A stretch of DNA of 64,000 nt from Porphyromonas asaccharolytica DSM 20707. GTDB lineage: Bacteria; Bacteroidota; Bacteroidia; Bacteroidales; Porphyromonadaceae. Below are positions 1 through 10,397 of this stretch, piece after piece. The notes under the pieces are model-generated. The model made no database searches and was not told the origin of the DNA. It saw only the letters and a program-made list of their open reading frames with translations. Numbering within the stretch: position 1 is the first letter of the stretch; every line of letters begins with the position of its first letter. The position numbers and the translations under genes are program-made. The stretch spans positions 186,001 to 250,000 of the forward strand of contig NC_015501.1 in assembly GCF_000212375.1 (NCBI RefSeq), written 5' to 3'.

Positions 1-504
1 ATGCTTGACCTCTGCAAAGTTAGTGACAAGCTGACAATGTGGGAGCAATTCCTCACAGTATTGTCGTCCCGTGAGGATCAGTTCGCACGCCTCGGGGCGC
101 CGCTTGATGGCATCTATGAGTTCTTCTACTCTGAGCAATCCCAAGCCGACAGCCATCGAAACCTCGTCCCAAATGACTAGATCATATAGTCCTGAGCACA
201 TCTGCTCGACAGCTCGTGCCAGTCCCTGCTCGGCAGCCTGCACATCTTTAAGACTCGCACTATGGTCTATCAGGCAGCCCGTACCACCATACATCGAGCC
301 ATACAGCTCGATCGTACACTCCTCAGGCTTCGTATGCTGCTCCAGAAAGAGTACATCACCGTAGCGCATCGTCTTGATGAACTGCCCGATATAGATCCGT
401 CCACCATGACCGAGCGTGCGTATTGCCAGCCCCATGGCTGCGGTGCTCTTCCCTTTGCCCGTACCGTAATAGTAGTGAACAAAGCCTCGCTCCCACATAC
501 TCAT
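1..504 (-). CDS. cobO: Cob(I)yrinic acid a,c-diamide adenosyltransferase, 3' end beyond window
   Basis: CobO/BtuR-type enzyme that transfers the 5'-deoxyadenosyl group of ATP to cob(I)alamin-type corrinoids in the cytosol. The open frame runs from an ATG at 504 to the window edge without a stop (168 codons seen), so the C-terminus is missing. The family's N-terminal P-loop GTGKGKSTAA is at about residues 14-23, followed by FIKTMRYGD and a VIWDEV strand; the last residues seen, TGRQ then VTNFAEVKH, match the end of the family, so little is lost. The ATG shares its first base with the TAA of the upstream protease gene (TAATG), suggesting translational coupling. A second ATG two codons on is an alternative start. 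The other cobamide genes of the window lie 47 kb away. Confidence 0.9.
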   Translation of the reverse strand, partial: MSMWERGFVHYYYGTGKGKSTAAMGLAIRTLGHGGRIYIGQFIKTMRYGDVLFLEQHTKPEECTIELYGSMYGGTGCLIDHSASLKDVQAAEQGLARAVEQMCSGLYDLVIWDEVSMAVGLGLLRVEELIDAIKRRPEACELILTGRQYCEELLPHCQLVTNFAEVKH

Positions 505-1466
505 TAGCGACTGACAGGCTCATAGTGAAAGCCCCCTCCGTCTTGCTTCTTAGCTGAAGAGGTGCTTCCATTGTCTCTCAATTGACTAGAAACTTGGCGA
601 CGATCTTGGCGCATACTCTTGTCAAGCGACTTGATCTGGAGCTTGGGACCCTGTGACATAACACCAGGACCACGATAATACTGTCGCGCCTCAGGGAGGA
701 ACTCCTGAATGGCTCGGATACGGTTCTGATCACTCGGGTGGGTACTGAGGAACTCAGGAGACTTCTGTCCCTGCTGTGCCATCTTCTGCCAGAGCGTCAC
801 AGCTGCTGCTGGATCGTAGCCCGCCATAGCCATAAAGACCATGCCAATCTTGTCCGCCTCATACTCCTGCTTGCGACCATAAGGAAGCGAGACCAAGAGC
901 TGCGAGCCAATAGGATAAACCTGCTGCAGGATGCCCCCGAGAGCAGCACTCTGAGAGCCGACCATCCCCGTCAAGACCTGTCCGCCTAGCTGCGTAAGCA
1001 TCTCACGACTGATGCGCTCATTGGCATGCTTAGCTACAGCGTGAGAGACCTCGTGTGCTATGACCGCGGCCAGCTCATCGTCAGTAGGACGTGTTGCCTG
1101 GAGCAAACCACTATAGACGACAATTTTGCCACCAGGCATACAGAAAGCGTTGACCTGACGATCACGGACGAAGTTAAACTCCCAGCGTGTCGCCTGCGCT
1201 ATCTGATCGTAGCCGTTGTTGCGCAGATAGTTATCCGTAGCCTGTGCTATGCGCTGCGCTACACGGAGCGTTTGCTGTCCTTGAGGTGAGCGATTGTCCA
1301 CGTTCGCCCTGCGGATAAACTGATTATACTGCTGTGCGCTGGCCGCCGAGATTTCAGCGTCCGACACCAGATTGAGCTGCTGTCGTCCCGTGATAGGCAC
1401 GACGCCACACCCGGCTAGTAAGAGCGTCAGGGTGAGTGCTGTAAACCATCTTGCTATCTGTGTCAT
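504..1466 (-). CDS. M48 family metalloprotease lipoprotein
   Basis: Zinc-dependent peptidase of family M48, related to the periplasmic BepA/LoiP type that acts in outer-membrane quality control. A lipoprotein signal peptide ends in the lipobox LLAGC (Cys about residue 20), so the mature protein is probably lipid-anchored in the envelope. The catalytic HExxH is HEVSHAVAKH at about residues 138-147, and the third zinc ligand is probably the Glu in YGRKQEYEAD. STHPSDQNRI is the usual M48 downstream signature. The length of 320 aa is at the long end of single-domain members because of a basic, low-complexity C-terminal tail. Its stop overlaps the cobO start. A TATCTTTG box lies 49 bp upstream of the ATG. 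Family assignment is firm; the substrate is unknown. Confidence 0.9.
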   Translation of the reverse strand: MTQIARWFTALTLTLLLAGCGVVPITGRQQLNLVSDAEISAASAQQYNQFIRRANVDNRSPQGQQTLRVAQRIAQATDNYLRNNGYDQIAQATRWEFNFVRDRQVNAFCMPGGKIVVYSGLLQATRPTDDELAAVIAHEVSHAVAKHANERISREMLTQLGGQVLTGMVGSQSAALGGILQQVYPIGSQLLVSLPYGRKQEYEADKIGMVFMAMAGYDPAAAVTLWQKMAQQGQKSPEFLSTHPSDQNRIRAIQEFLPEARQYYRGPGVMSQGPKLQIKSLDKSMRQDRRQVSSQLRDNGSTSSAKKQDGGGFHYEPVSR

Positions 1467-1514
1467 CTTCGTAGTATGTTGATTAAATCTATGAGACCAT
1501 AGTCTCTACTAATG

Positions 1515-1522
1515 CAAAGATA
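1515..1522 (-). promoter_or_regulatory. Bacteroidetes -7 box upstream of the M48 gene
   Basis: On the minus strand this reads TATCTTTG, matching the TAnnTTTG -7 element of Bacteroidetes primary sigma promoters. It lies 49 bp before the ATG at 1466. The rest of the 1467-1732 gap holds only this box and the terminator of the upstream gene. Confidence 0.6.
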
Positions 1523-1642
1523 CTCTTTTCGCATTAGCTGTGCCATACCCCAAGGGATTAAGATTACGCCGTACATTCCACCCTCTAATGCCCTATACGA
1601 GCAAGGAGCCACACTGGATCTCAGGTAGGCTAGAAAAGAAGA

Positions 1643-1681
1643 GCCCCCGTCTAGATGACCGAAGTCGTACTGACGGAGGCG
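1643..1681 (-). terminator. Intrinsic terminator after the DUF3868 gene
   Basis: GCCCCCGTC and GACGGAGGC form a stem with one mismatch. On the minus strand it is followed directly by CTCTTCTTTTCT. It lies about 50 bp past the stop of the 1733-3175 gene and before the promoter of the M48 gene. Confidence 0.65.
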
Positions 1682-1732
1682 CCTTATTTGTGTAATCCTA
1701 TCTGCTCAGTGACTAGTATCGTCTGTCAACTA

Positions 1733-3175
1733 TTACTTCCTGAAGTAGAGCTTCTCAGCCTCAGCCTTGCGGCCCATCATGTCGAGTGCGATAGCTGTGG
1801 GTAGCGTAGCACGACTGTCTGACTGCATGGTAGAGAGGATGCTGTATGCTTCCTTAGCATCTTTGTCATACTCAAGGAGCGCATTAGCGTAGTTGAGCAT
1901 AGCAACAACATCATTAGGATTCTGCTCATAAGCTGTCCGGTAGATAGCAACAGGATTCTCACCTCTTGCTACCTTTTGGTTAGCTAGAGTATAAAGCTCC
2001 TTGAGACTTAGCAACTTAGGATTGGTTGAGTAGATGTGGGCCAATTCAGAGACCTCAAAGGGACGTACCCGGTAGCTCATCGTGAAAGCAGTGCGACGAA
2101 GCTTAGGATAGTAGTTGTCCAAGAGGTTACGATAGACCTTACCACCATCGAGAGCCTTGATATCAGACTCACGCTGGGTGTCTGTGTCGTACTTATCAAT
2201 GATGTCTAGGATCGTCTGACGCTCTGGCATATTGCTGGCATCTACGAGCTTGCGTAGACCATCCCAGTCCTCACCCTTGCCCTCGGCAACTACTTCGACC
2301 TTGTTGAAGAGTGCTGAGTGAGTACTCTTGACGTAGTTATAGAGGGTCTTGGTACGACGATCAGAGAGTGCTAGGTTGTAGTCAAAGGAAGCCTCGGGAG
2401 ATGCGTAACCATAGATATAGACGGTGTGAAGCTCAGCTCCTTCAATCTTAGTTGCTTTCCTTACGAACTCATCAAGACGTGCCAGCTCAGCCGCATTGTT
2501 TTTGAAGTCCTTGCGGAGGTCGTGCTTGGCGACAACGAACTGGACGTTGGCATCAAAGCTTTCTGCATACTCCTTGAAAGCTGTAGCAGCAGGCTCTACA
2601 TAGTCGTACTTATAGTCGCTTGGTCCGAATGCTGTAATAGACTGTGGAGCTCCTAGTGCCAACAAAGAACTCTTAGGACAGTTGCCACAACTGTAAGTCT
2701 CCATCTCTAGCTCCATATGGCCACTAGCCATCCAGCTCTCGAAGGGGCTCTCGTAGACCATGTGTGGTAGATCACTGACCCCACGCGCATAGACAGCTCC
2801 CTCGGGACGGGAATAGACCTCGCGTACTAGAGCATCTTCATTGCGAAGGTCGTGCTGGCGCTTGAGAACCTTGTAGCGAGCATTGCCAGCTACGTAGATG
2901 TCCTTGAAGCGTATCGAGTCTCTTCTGTCTGCGGACATGTATATTGGAGTAATACGAACGAGTTGCTGTGCACGTACAGTAACATAAGGGACTACATCTA
3001 GTTCTATACGAAGCTGGTTACGCTCTATGTCACGTGTTACAACACAGTGCTCTGCTGACAGCGCAATCGTCTGAGTCTCCTCCGCCTGAGAGTCTTGCTG
3101 AGCACATAGCGACCCTCCGACAGCGAATAGTAGCATCGAGAGGAGTATGAGTAAGCGGGATATCTTGATATTCAT
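1733..3175 (-). CDS. DUF3868 / OmpA-like envelope protein
   Basis: Secreted envelope protein of 480 aa with a cleavable signal peptide (hydrophobic residues 8-24, cleavage near SLCAQQ). The N-terminal half resembles the DUF3868 family. The central part has an OmpA-like peptidoglycan-binding segment, seen in IYGYASPEAS followed by NLALSDRRTK (about residues 254-275). The C-terminal 90 residues look helical and TPR-like (PVAIYRTAYEQNPNDVVAMLNYANALLEYD written as short helices with an NPND turn). It is 38 bp downstream of a DUF3575 gene and ends at a terminator, so the two form an operon. In other Bacteroidales such pairs often precede fimbrillin genes, but none follows here. The function is not established; a structural or assembly role at the outer membrane is inferred. 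Confidence 0.75.
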   Translation of the reverse strand: MNIKISRLLILLSMLLFAVGGSLCAQQDSQAEETQTIALSAEHCVVTRDIERNQLRIELDVVPYVTVRAQQLVRITPIYMSADRRDSIRFKDIYVAGNARYKVLKRQHDLRNEDALVREVYSRPEGAVYARGVSDLPHMVYESPFESWMASGHMELEMETYSCGNCPKSSLLALGAPQSITAFGPSDYKYDYVEPAATAFKEYAESFDANVQFVVAKHDLRKDFKNNAAELARLDEFVRKATKIEGAELHTVYIYGYASPEASFDYNLALSDRRTKTLYNYVKSTHSALFNKVEVVAEGKGEDWDGLRKLVDASNMPERQTILDIIDKYDTDTQRESDIKALDGGKVYRNLLDNYYPKLRRTAFTMSYRVRPFEVSELAHIYSTNPKLLSLKELYTLANQKVARGENPVAIYRTAYEQNPNDVVAMLNYANALLEYDKDAKEAYSILSTMQSDSRATLPTAIALDMMGRKAEAEKLYFRK

Positions 3176-3213
3176 AATCTTGGTGTCTGTGTTATTAGAT
3201 GTGCGACTAGTGA

Positions 3214-3819
3214 TTACTTAAGGAAGAGGACGTACGAGATAGTCGCCTTGGTAGGGCCTACGTAATTAGCATTACCCTCTCCAACCTTCGTACCGCAACT
3301 CTGGCAGGGGAACTTATCGTACAGTACACGAGCATAGCCTGCACCTAGAGAGAACTCGAGGGAAGAGCGTGTCGAGAGTACCCATTGGTACCCTACACTG
3401 AGACCACCTCCATAGAACCACCCTTGGTAGCGGTGATCCTTCATTATAGCGTTTTTATTTTCTAGGATGAAGGGGATGTCTACACCTCCCACGTTCATCT
3501 GCCCCACATGTCCATGTAGACCTAGAAACCACCCATTGAAGACATCGCAGAACCAGTAGCGAAGTTCAGGCTGCGCCATCCAGTGTGCCCACTTGGTCTC
3601 ACTGTAGTTAGGCTTACTCACATCAAGGTTGAAGACAAACGCGTTCCACCCGACTTGAGTGTCTAGAGTAACCTTATTGCCCAGCGCAAACTCGAGCGAG
3701 AGGTTGGGCGTAAGGATGGCATCATAAGCGAAGTTGTGCTTGAGTGCAACTCGCTGTGCCGTTGCTGCAAGTCCGATAGTTAGGACGAGAGCGATTGTAA
3801 TCACTATCTTTCGTGTCAT
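3214..3819 (-). CDS. DUF3575 family outer membrane protein
   Basis: A 201-aa protein with a signal peptide (residues 1-21, ending ATAQ) and a body of alternating aromatic and polar strands typical of a small eight-stranded beta-barrel: AYDAILTPNLSLEFALG at the start and TISYVLFLK at the C-terminus. This matches the DUF3575 family found next to DUF3868 proteins in Bacteroidales. It has two cysteines in a CQSC motif about 30 residues from the end. It is the first gene of a two-gene operon with the DUF3868/OmpA gene, and a TAACTTTG promoter box lies 41 bp upstream of the ATG. The role is unknown; outer-membrane location is inferred from the barrel-like pattern. Confidence 0.75.
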   Translation of the reverse strand: MTRKIVITIALVLTIGLAATAQRVALKHNFAYDAILTPNLSLEFALGNKVTLDTQVGWNAFVFNLDVSKPNYSETKWAHWMAQPELRYWFCDVFNGWFLGLHGHVGQMNVGGVDIPFILENKNAIMKDHRYQGWFYGGGLSVGYQWVLSTRSSLEFSLGAGYARVLYDKFPCQSCGTKVGEGNANYVGPTKATISYVLFLK

Positions 3820-3859
3820 AGTAAATGGTTTGGCAACAATTTCAACTGTTTCTGCGGAA

Positions 3860-3867
3860 CAAAGTTA
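3860..3867 (-). promoter_or_regulatory. -7 box for the DUF3575-DUF3868 operon
   Basis: On the minus strand this reads TAACTTTG (TAnnTTTG consensus), 41 bp before the ATG at 3819. The 3868-3992 interval upstream shows no other recognisable signal. Confidence 0.6.
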
Positions 3868-3992
3868 CGAGATCCAGCTCAAACAAGCTACGTTCTTTGG
3901 TAAAAGGACTTAACAAAATCGGTATTTCTTTTGATTCTTTCGATCTCTAACGTTCTCTGCAAGACTTCAGAAGTATAGAAGTCTGCATACGC

Positions 3993-4041
3993 AAGGCGAC
4001 AGCATACTATCCCGATGAACGGGGGTGTACGCTGTCGCCTT
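3993..4041. terminator. Hairpin downstream of the nqr operon
   Basis: AAGGCGACAGC pairs perfectly with GCTGTCGCCTT over 11 bp; the loop holds a second small stem, CCCG/CGGG. It lies 44 bp past the nqrF stop and is the likely 3' end of the operon. The T tract sits on the plus-strand side, so it would also stop transcription entering from the left; on the minus strand it is a stem without a good U tract. Confidence 0.6.
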
Positions 4042-4084
4042 TTTTCTTTCCTCTTATCGATTGACTTATCGACTCAGAGATGTT

Positions 4085-5332
<1,248 letters not shown>

Positions 5333-5344
5333 ATCTGTAGGCGA

Positions 5345-5959
5345 TTAGAGTTTGACACCTGAGAAGCTGAGGAATGCGATACCCATCAGGCCAGTGACGA
5401 TGAGCGTGATGCCAAATCCGCGCAGCGGCTTCGGTATATCACTATAAGCTAGACGCTCACGGATAGCTGCTAGACCGACGATAGCAAGCATCCAACCGAT
5501 GCCAGATCCAAGACCATAGACAGTTGCCATACCCGTATTGATGAAGTCACGCTGCTGCATGAAAAGAGAGCCTCCGAGGATCGCACAGTTCACAGCGATG
5601 AGCGGTAAGAAGATACCGAGCGAGTTGTATAGCGAGGGACTGTACCGCTCGACGATCATCTCTACCAGCTGCGTAAAGGAAGCGATGACGGCGATGAAGA
5701 CGATGAGCGATAGGAAGCTCAGATCGACCGTTGCAAACTCCTCCCCGAGCCAGCTCAGCGCTCCCGCCTTAAAGACATAGGTCTCCAGGAGGTAGTTGAT
5801 CGGTAGTGTACAGGTGAGGATAAAGGTTACTGCCAGCCCCAATCCGAGTGAGGTCTTGACATCTTTGGATACAGCTAGGTAAGAGCACATACCTAGGTAG
5901 TAGGCAAAGATCATATTGTCGACAAAGATCGACTTGAAAAATAGACTTAGATAATCCAT
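5345..5959 (-). CDS. nqrE: Na+-NQR subunit E
   Basis: Integral membrane subunit of Na+-NQR, 204 aa with six hydrophobic helices. NqrE and NqrD are homologous, inverted-topology subunits that together hold an iron centre and line the Na+ path. The conserved cysteine segments are present as [14 protein letters not shown] near the N-terminus and [14 protein letters not shown] in the middle. The first residues [15 protein letters not shown] are the usual family start. It is 51 bp downstream of nqrD and 12 bp upstream of nqrF. Length and motifs are typical, with nothing missing. Confidence 0.97.
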   Translation of the reverse strand: MDYLSLFFKSIFVDNMIFAYYLGMCSYLAVSKDVKTSLGLGLAVTFILTCTLPINYLLETYVFKAGALSWLGEEFATVDLSFLSLIVFIAVIASFTQLVEMIVERYSPSLYNSLGIFLPLIAVNCAILGGSLFMQQRDFINTGMATVYGLGSGIGWMLAIVGLAAIRERLAYSDIPKPLRGFGITLIVTGLMGIAFLSFSGVKL

Positions 5960-6010
5960 TGCTTAGACTTTAATCTGTGTGTGACCAATGTATTATATGG
6001 ATTGGAGAGC

Positions 6011-6634
6011 TTACTGCTCCTGCAGATCCTTGTTTTTACTGCGCTGTATCCATACGATACAAGCGAGGACGATGAGCGCCATCGGGGGCATGATCATCAA
6101 GCCGTGATTGACATAGCCCATATCGTAGAAGGACTGCGGGATGATCTGATACCCGAATAGCGACCCTCTACCGAGTAGCTCACGAACGAAGCCGATGATC
6201 ACCAAGACGAGTCCATAGCCCAGTCCGTTACCGATACCATCGAGGAAGGAAGCCTTGGGACCATTTGCCAAGGCAAAAGCCTCTAGTCGTCCCATCAAGA
6301 TACAGTTTGTGATGATCAGACCAATGTAGACCGACAGCTCCTTAGAGACATCGTAGACATAAGCCTTGAGCACCTCATTGACGATCGTCACAAGCGCAGC
6401 AACCACCACCAGCTGTACGATGATACGGATACGATTAGGTATCGTGTTGCGTAGCAGCGATATGATAACGTTGGCAAAGGCGACGACCACCGTCACCGAC
6501 AGAGCCATCACTAGAGCGGGCTTGAGCTGAGCGGTGACCGCCAGCGCCGAGCATATACCGAGCACCTGGACGGTGACCGGGTTATTCTTATTGAGAGGTC
6601 CTAGGAATACCTCTTTATTACTTATCTTACTCAT
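6011..6634 (-). CDS. nqrD: Na+-NQR subunit D
   Basis: Membrane subunit of Na+-NQR, 207 aa, six predicted helices, paralogous to NqrE. The conserved cysteine-containing helices are seen as VQVLGICSALAVT (about residues 22-34) and GLIITNCILMGRLEAFA (about 104-120), which supply iron-centre ligands in characterised complexes. The C-terminus is a short basic cytosolic tail (QRSKNKDLQEQ). It lies between nqrC (22 bp gap) and nqrE (51 bp gap), on the same transcript by spacing. Confidence 0.97.
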   Translation of the reverse strand: MSKISNKEVFLGPLNKNNPVTVQVLGICSALAVTAQLKPALVMALSVTVVVAFANVIISLLRNTIPNRIRIIVQLVVVAALVTIVNEVLKAYVYDVSKELSVYIGLIITNCILMGRLEAFALANGPKASFLDGIGNGLGYGLVLVIIGFVRELLGRGSLFGYQIIPQSFYDMGYVNHGLMIMPPMALIVLACIVWIQRSKNKDLQEQ

Positions 6635-6656
6635 AGCTTAGATTACTCTCTCTTGA

Positions 6657-7406
6657 TTATTCTACTGCTACTGCTTGACCACTACGTATCTGCTCTATGT
6701 AAGGGAGATACTCGTGTATAGAGCTCCAAAGCATATTGTTGACACCATTGCTCGTGAGTGTACCGCCGGAAATACCGTCCACGTAGTCTTGATCGTCGAG
6801 CGAACGACCGTGCTTGACGACAGCGATAGACTTAAACTGCCCGTCACGATAGAGCTGCTTGCCGACGAACTCCTTTGAGAAGTGCTTCGTAGCGATCTCG
6901 GCACCTAGTCCTGGAGTCTCACCAGCATGTGAGAAGTCAGCACCGTAGACGGCCGATCCGTCTGCCTGCACAGCTAGGAAGCCCCAGATAGCACCCCATA
7001 GACCAGCACCATCCATCGGGAAGATGTAGAGCTGCTGTCCCTCGACCTCTGCCACGTAGACGGGGAGTCCGAGTGTAGGATCTTGCTGACGAAGCTTAAA
7101 CTGATTGGCCGTATTCATCTGGAAAGCCTCATTCTGAGCGATCTGATCACCCTCAAAGGTAGCGATCACCTCGCCCTGGCCATTGACCAGTAGCTCTTGC
7201 TTGATCACCTTCGTATAGGTCGGGATGACTTGATCTTTGGTAGGCTCTAAGTGTACAGCACGTAGTATCTGCTGCATCTTGTCGATGCGCTCATTCTCTA
7301 GCTGTGGCTTGCGTAGAGCCACTGCAGTCAGCGCCAGAGCTATTGCGACTACGACCACCATAATGGCTGCGTAGAGGATCGTGTAAGTATTACTATCTCT
7401 ATTCAT
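6657..7406 (-). CDS. nqrC: Na+-NQR subunit C (covalent FMN)
   Basis: Periplasm-facing subunit of Na+-NQR carrying a covalently bound FMN. One N-terminal helix (about residues 10-30) anchors a globular domain. The flavinylation motif is DGISGGTLTSNGV near residues 211-223, with the Thr as FMN acceptor; the SGGT form replaces the SGAT of Vibrio, as in other Bacteroidetes. I chose the ATG at 7406 (MNRDSNTY); the open frame also extends to a TTG at 7424 that would overlap nqrB, but an ATG 14 bp after the nqrB stop fits the operon better. 249 aa. Confidence 0.95.
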   Translation of the reverse strand: MNRDSNTYTILYAAIMVVVVAIALALTAVALRKPQLENERIDKMQQILRAVHLEPTKDQVIPTYTKVIKQELLVNGQGEVIATFEGDQIAQNEAFQMNTANQFKLRQQDPTLGLPVYVAEVEGQQLYIFPMDGAGLWGAIWGFLAVQADGSAVYGADFSHAGETPGLGAEIATKHFSKEFVGKQLYRDGQFKSIAVVKHGRSLDDQDYVDGISGGTLTSNGVNNMLWSSIHEYLPYIEQIRSGQAVAVE

Positions 7407-7420
7407 AGTCGTAAGAATGA

Positions 7421-8644
7421 TCAATGTTTAGAAGCCATCTCCCAGCGCTTCTTGCGCTTGGCGACATTGTTGTTTACTACCACATAGTCGATGAGCGGTG
7501 CGAAGACGTTCATCAGCAAGATAGCAAGCATCATACCCTCAGGATAACCAGGGTTGAGGACACGTATGAAGACACACATGACACCCACGAGGAGGCCGTA
7601 GATCCACTTGCCTGTCTCGGTACGTGCCGAGGTAACAGGGTCTGTCGCCATGAAGACAAGGCCGAAGGCAAAGCCTCCATAGAGCAGATGATGTGCCACA
7701 TCGAGCTGCATAGCAGCAGTCGTGCCTATAGCATTAAAGAGGAACGTCATCAGAGCTGCGCCCACGACACCACTCAGCATGATCTTGTAGCTTGCTACGC
7801 CTGTCCAGATCAGCAGGATAGCACCCAGTAGGATCGCAAAGGTCGAGACCTCACCGATACTACCTGGGATAAAGCCCCAGAAAGCGTCCCATAGAGAGGA
7901 AGGCTCACCCAAAGTGTTGACAATCGTGGGGAGCGTATCGCCAGCCGTAGCCACCTGACCCAAGGGAGTAGCCCCTGAGAAGCCGTCGACAGCAGCCGTA
8001 GCCATATCGCCACCACCCCCGAAGCCAAAGATAGGCTCCGTGCGGACGAATACCTTATCGCCTGTCATAGCTGCTGGATAGGCAAAGAAGAGGATCGCAC
8101 GGGTGACCAGTGCCACATTAAAGACGTTGTAGCCCGTACCTCCGAAAACCTCCTTGGCGAAGATCACCGACATAGCGACAGCCACAGCGATCATCCAGAG
8201 TGGCGTACCAATAGGCACTATCATCGGGACCAGCATACCTGTCACAAGATAACCCTCTTGGATCTCTTCGTGCTTCCACTGTGCTACGGTAAACTCGATG
8301 CCCAACCCTACCACATAAGCAACTATAATCTTAGGCAGTACTGCTAGGAAACCGAACCAAAACATCGACCAGAAACCTGCCGTCTGACCGATCGCAATGA
8401 AGTGCTGTAGTCCCACATTGTACATACCAAAGAGCAGCGCAGGCACTAGCGCTAGCACCACCGTACTCATGACACGCTTGCTATCTATCGCATCATGTAC
8501 ATGCACGCCTCCTCGTGGAGCCGCTGTCGTATGCGGCACGTAGAGGAAGGTCTCAAACCCGTCAAAAAGCGAGTGAAACGCATGCAACTTACCCCCAGGT
8601 TCAAACTTCGGGCGTTGCTTATTGAATCTATCTTTTAGTGACAT
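7421..8644 (-). CDS. nqrB: Na+-NQR subunit B (covalent FMN, ion channel)
   Basis: Largest membrane subunit of Na+-NQR, 407 aa with about ten hydrophobic helices; it forms the main ion pathway and carries a covalent FMN. The FMN attachment motif is DGFSGATPLGQ at about residues 206-216, where the Thr of SGAT is the acceptor. The N-terminal cytosolic stretch (MSLKDRFNKQRPKFEPGGKL) is typical. It lies 70 bp after nqrA; that spacer contains a small GGAGC/GCTCC hairpin of unknown importance. Confidence 0.97.
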   Translation of the reverse strand: MSLKDRFNKQRPKFEPGGKLHAFHSLFDGFETFLYVPHTTAAPRGGVHVHDAIDSKRVMSTVVLALVPALLFGMYNVGLQHFIAIGQTAGFWSMFWFGFLAVLPKIIVAYVVGLGIEFTVAQWKHEEIQEGYLVTGMLVPMIVPIGTPLWMIAVAVAMSVIFAKEVFGGTGYNVFNVALVTRAILFFAYPAAMTGDKVFVRTEPIFGFGGGGDMATAAVDGFSGATPLGQVATAGDTLPTIVNTLGEPSSLWDAFWGFIPGSIGEVSTFAILLGAILLIWTGVASYKIMLSGVVGAALMTFLFNAIGTTAAMQLDVAHHLLYGGFAFGLVFMATDPVTSARTETGKWIYGLLVGVMCVFIRVLNPGYPEGMMLAILLMNVFAPLIDYVVVNNNVAKRKKRWEMASKH

Positions 8645-8714
8645 ATAATATAGTAGTCATAGTCCATAGCCTTACGATGACGGAGCTTTGCTCCCCACTG
8701 TGAGGCTACTTTTT

Positions 8715-10070
8715 TTAGTTCATCTCCTTATATAGTAGGTCTAGACCTTGGCGCACGATGTGCTGCAGCTCCATCTTGGAGGTGTCGACGAACTCGCACA
8801 GAGCGAAGTCCTCAGGAGCTACCTCGTAGATGCCTAGCTCCTCCATCTTGTCAATGTCAAAAGCTATAATCGCCTTCAGCAGATACTCCGCATGGATATT
8901 CAGCGGGAAGACACTCTGCAACTCATGACTCATGATCATAGCACGCTTGCCCCCCTTGAGACGAGCATCCAGCGTATAGCGCTTGCGAGGCATGAGCCAG
9001 CTCAGATAGGTGCGACTCTGGCTAAACTCCCCAATACGAGGCATAGCCCACCCAAGCAGCTCATCACGATCAGACCCATCAGGGATCACCGTGATCTGGT
9101 CGCAACTCATCGGGAGGAAGGGACGCTCCTCCGTGAGCTGTGTACCTGTCAGCACATCGCCCGCGATGACACGCGTCTTGCATTCCTCCTGAGCCAACTT
9201 ACCCAGGCTCTCTATACGACAGCCAGGCAGTAGATCCATGTAGCCGTGCTCTGTAGCGTGACTACCGGTGATGGCAATGCGACGGCTGTAGTCCACATGC
9301 CCCGTCATCAGGAGACGACCGATGAGTGCCACATCAGTAGCACGAAGGGTCCAAACCGTCTCCCCCTTATTAACTGGAGCCGTATGATTGATCAGCACCC
9401 CTACATTACCAGCAGGATGCGGACCACGTACCTCTACACGCACTACCTCTGCGGGAAGCGTCAGAGGACTGTTCTGTGCGACACCGACAAAAACCTTGCC
9501 CTCAGTCAGACGTGCTAAGGCTCGTAGTCCTATACGCAGTTCCTCCTCACGTCCCTCCAGTAGATAGTCGACCTCAGGAGCTAGCGGAGCGGTCAGATGT
9601 GCTGTGACAAATATATCTCGTGGTGCAATCGTAGGGTTAGCAATACGATCGTAAGGTCTCTGACGTATGAGCGTCCATAGACCTGACTCTAGTAGCAGAG
9701 CTTGTAGCTTGCTCACCTCACCGTCGAGTAGTCCCTCTACGGCAAAGGCACGCTGTGTCTGACACTCGTCCGGGCGTATCTCTACGCTCATAATCTTGCG
9801 CTTAGCGCCTCGATTGATAGCGATCAGCTCACCACTGACGGGTGCTGTGACCCATATCTCTGGGTACTGCTTATCGTAGACAATCGGGTCGCCAGCCTCT
9901 ACGTGATCTCCCACATGCACCTTCATCTTGGGCGTCAGCCCAGGTACATCATCGGGCACCCATGCATAGGTGGACGATGCTCCGCCAGAAGGAGTGGTCA
10001 GGAGGGTACGGGGCGCAGTCCCATGTAGTTTGAGATCCAAGCCCCGCTTGATAGTTATCGTTCTTGCCAT
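8715..10070 (-). CDS. nqrA: Na+-NQR subunit A
   Basis: Cytosolic-face subunit of Na+-NQR, 451 aa, close to the usual family length, without membrane helices. The N-terminal IKRGLDLKLHG is the family start, followed by a biotinyl-lipoyl-like barrel (KVHVGDHVEAGDPIVYDK with GELIAINRGAKR). It is thought to take part in quinone binding and contacts with NqrB. It is the first gene of the operon, with a TACTTTTG promoter box 33 bp upstream of the ATG. Confidence 0.96.
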   Translation of the reverse strand: MARTITIKRGLDLKLHGTAPRTLLTTPSGGASSTYAWVPDDVPGLTPKMKVHVGDHVEAGDPIVYDKQYPEIWVTAPVSGELIAINRGAKRKIMSVEIRPDECQTQRAFAVEGLLDGEVSKLQALLLESGLWTLIRQRPYDRIANPTIAPRDIFVTAHLTAPLAPEVDYLLEGREEELRIGLRALARLTEGKVFVGVAQNSPLTLPAEVVRVEVRGPHPAGNVGVLINHTAPVNKGETVWTLRATDVALIGRLLMTGHVDYSRRIAITGSHATEHGYMDLLPGCRIESLGKLAQEECKTRVIAGDVLTGTQLTEERPFLPMSCDQITVIPDGSDRDELLGWAMPRIGEFSQSRTYLSWLMPRKRYTLDARLKGGKRAMIMSHELQSVFPLNIHAEYLLKAIIAFDIDKMEELGIYEVAPEDFALCEFVDTSKMELQHIVRQGLDLLYKEMN

Positions 10071-10102
10071 GACGATCTCTCTTTAGAATCCAACAATTGG
10101 TG

Positions 10103-10110
10103 CAAAAGTA
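10103..10110 (-). promoter_or_regulatory. -7 box of the nqr operon
   Basis: On the minus strand this reads TACTTTTG (TAnnTTTG), 33 bp before the nqrA ATG. Upstream, 10111-10397 holds no gene, only scattered repeat debris such as CGAGTAACGA and a decayed GGACGCTC stem near 10240-10280, which also occurs near 33.95-34.01 kb. Confidence 0.6.
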
Positions 10111-10397
10111 CTCATTTTATTTGGGACTAGCTCATTTTAGGTAGAACTGGATTTTACAAATCGGGTAATCCGATGAGACGTGTAGTGACATGTAGGGGCA
10201 CACGGCTCGGTTTGATACAACTAGACGAGTAACGATATTGTAAGGACGCTCGGCTAGTATCTAGCGAGAGGGCGTCAATTCCCGTTAAATCCCTGATGCA
10301 GTAACCTTTGACTACAACAGACGCAGAGACCGTGCCTCCCTACAAATACTGGTGTTACAGCGTCTGATAGCTGAGCTTTTCGTTTTGATGTGGTTTG

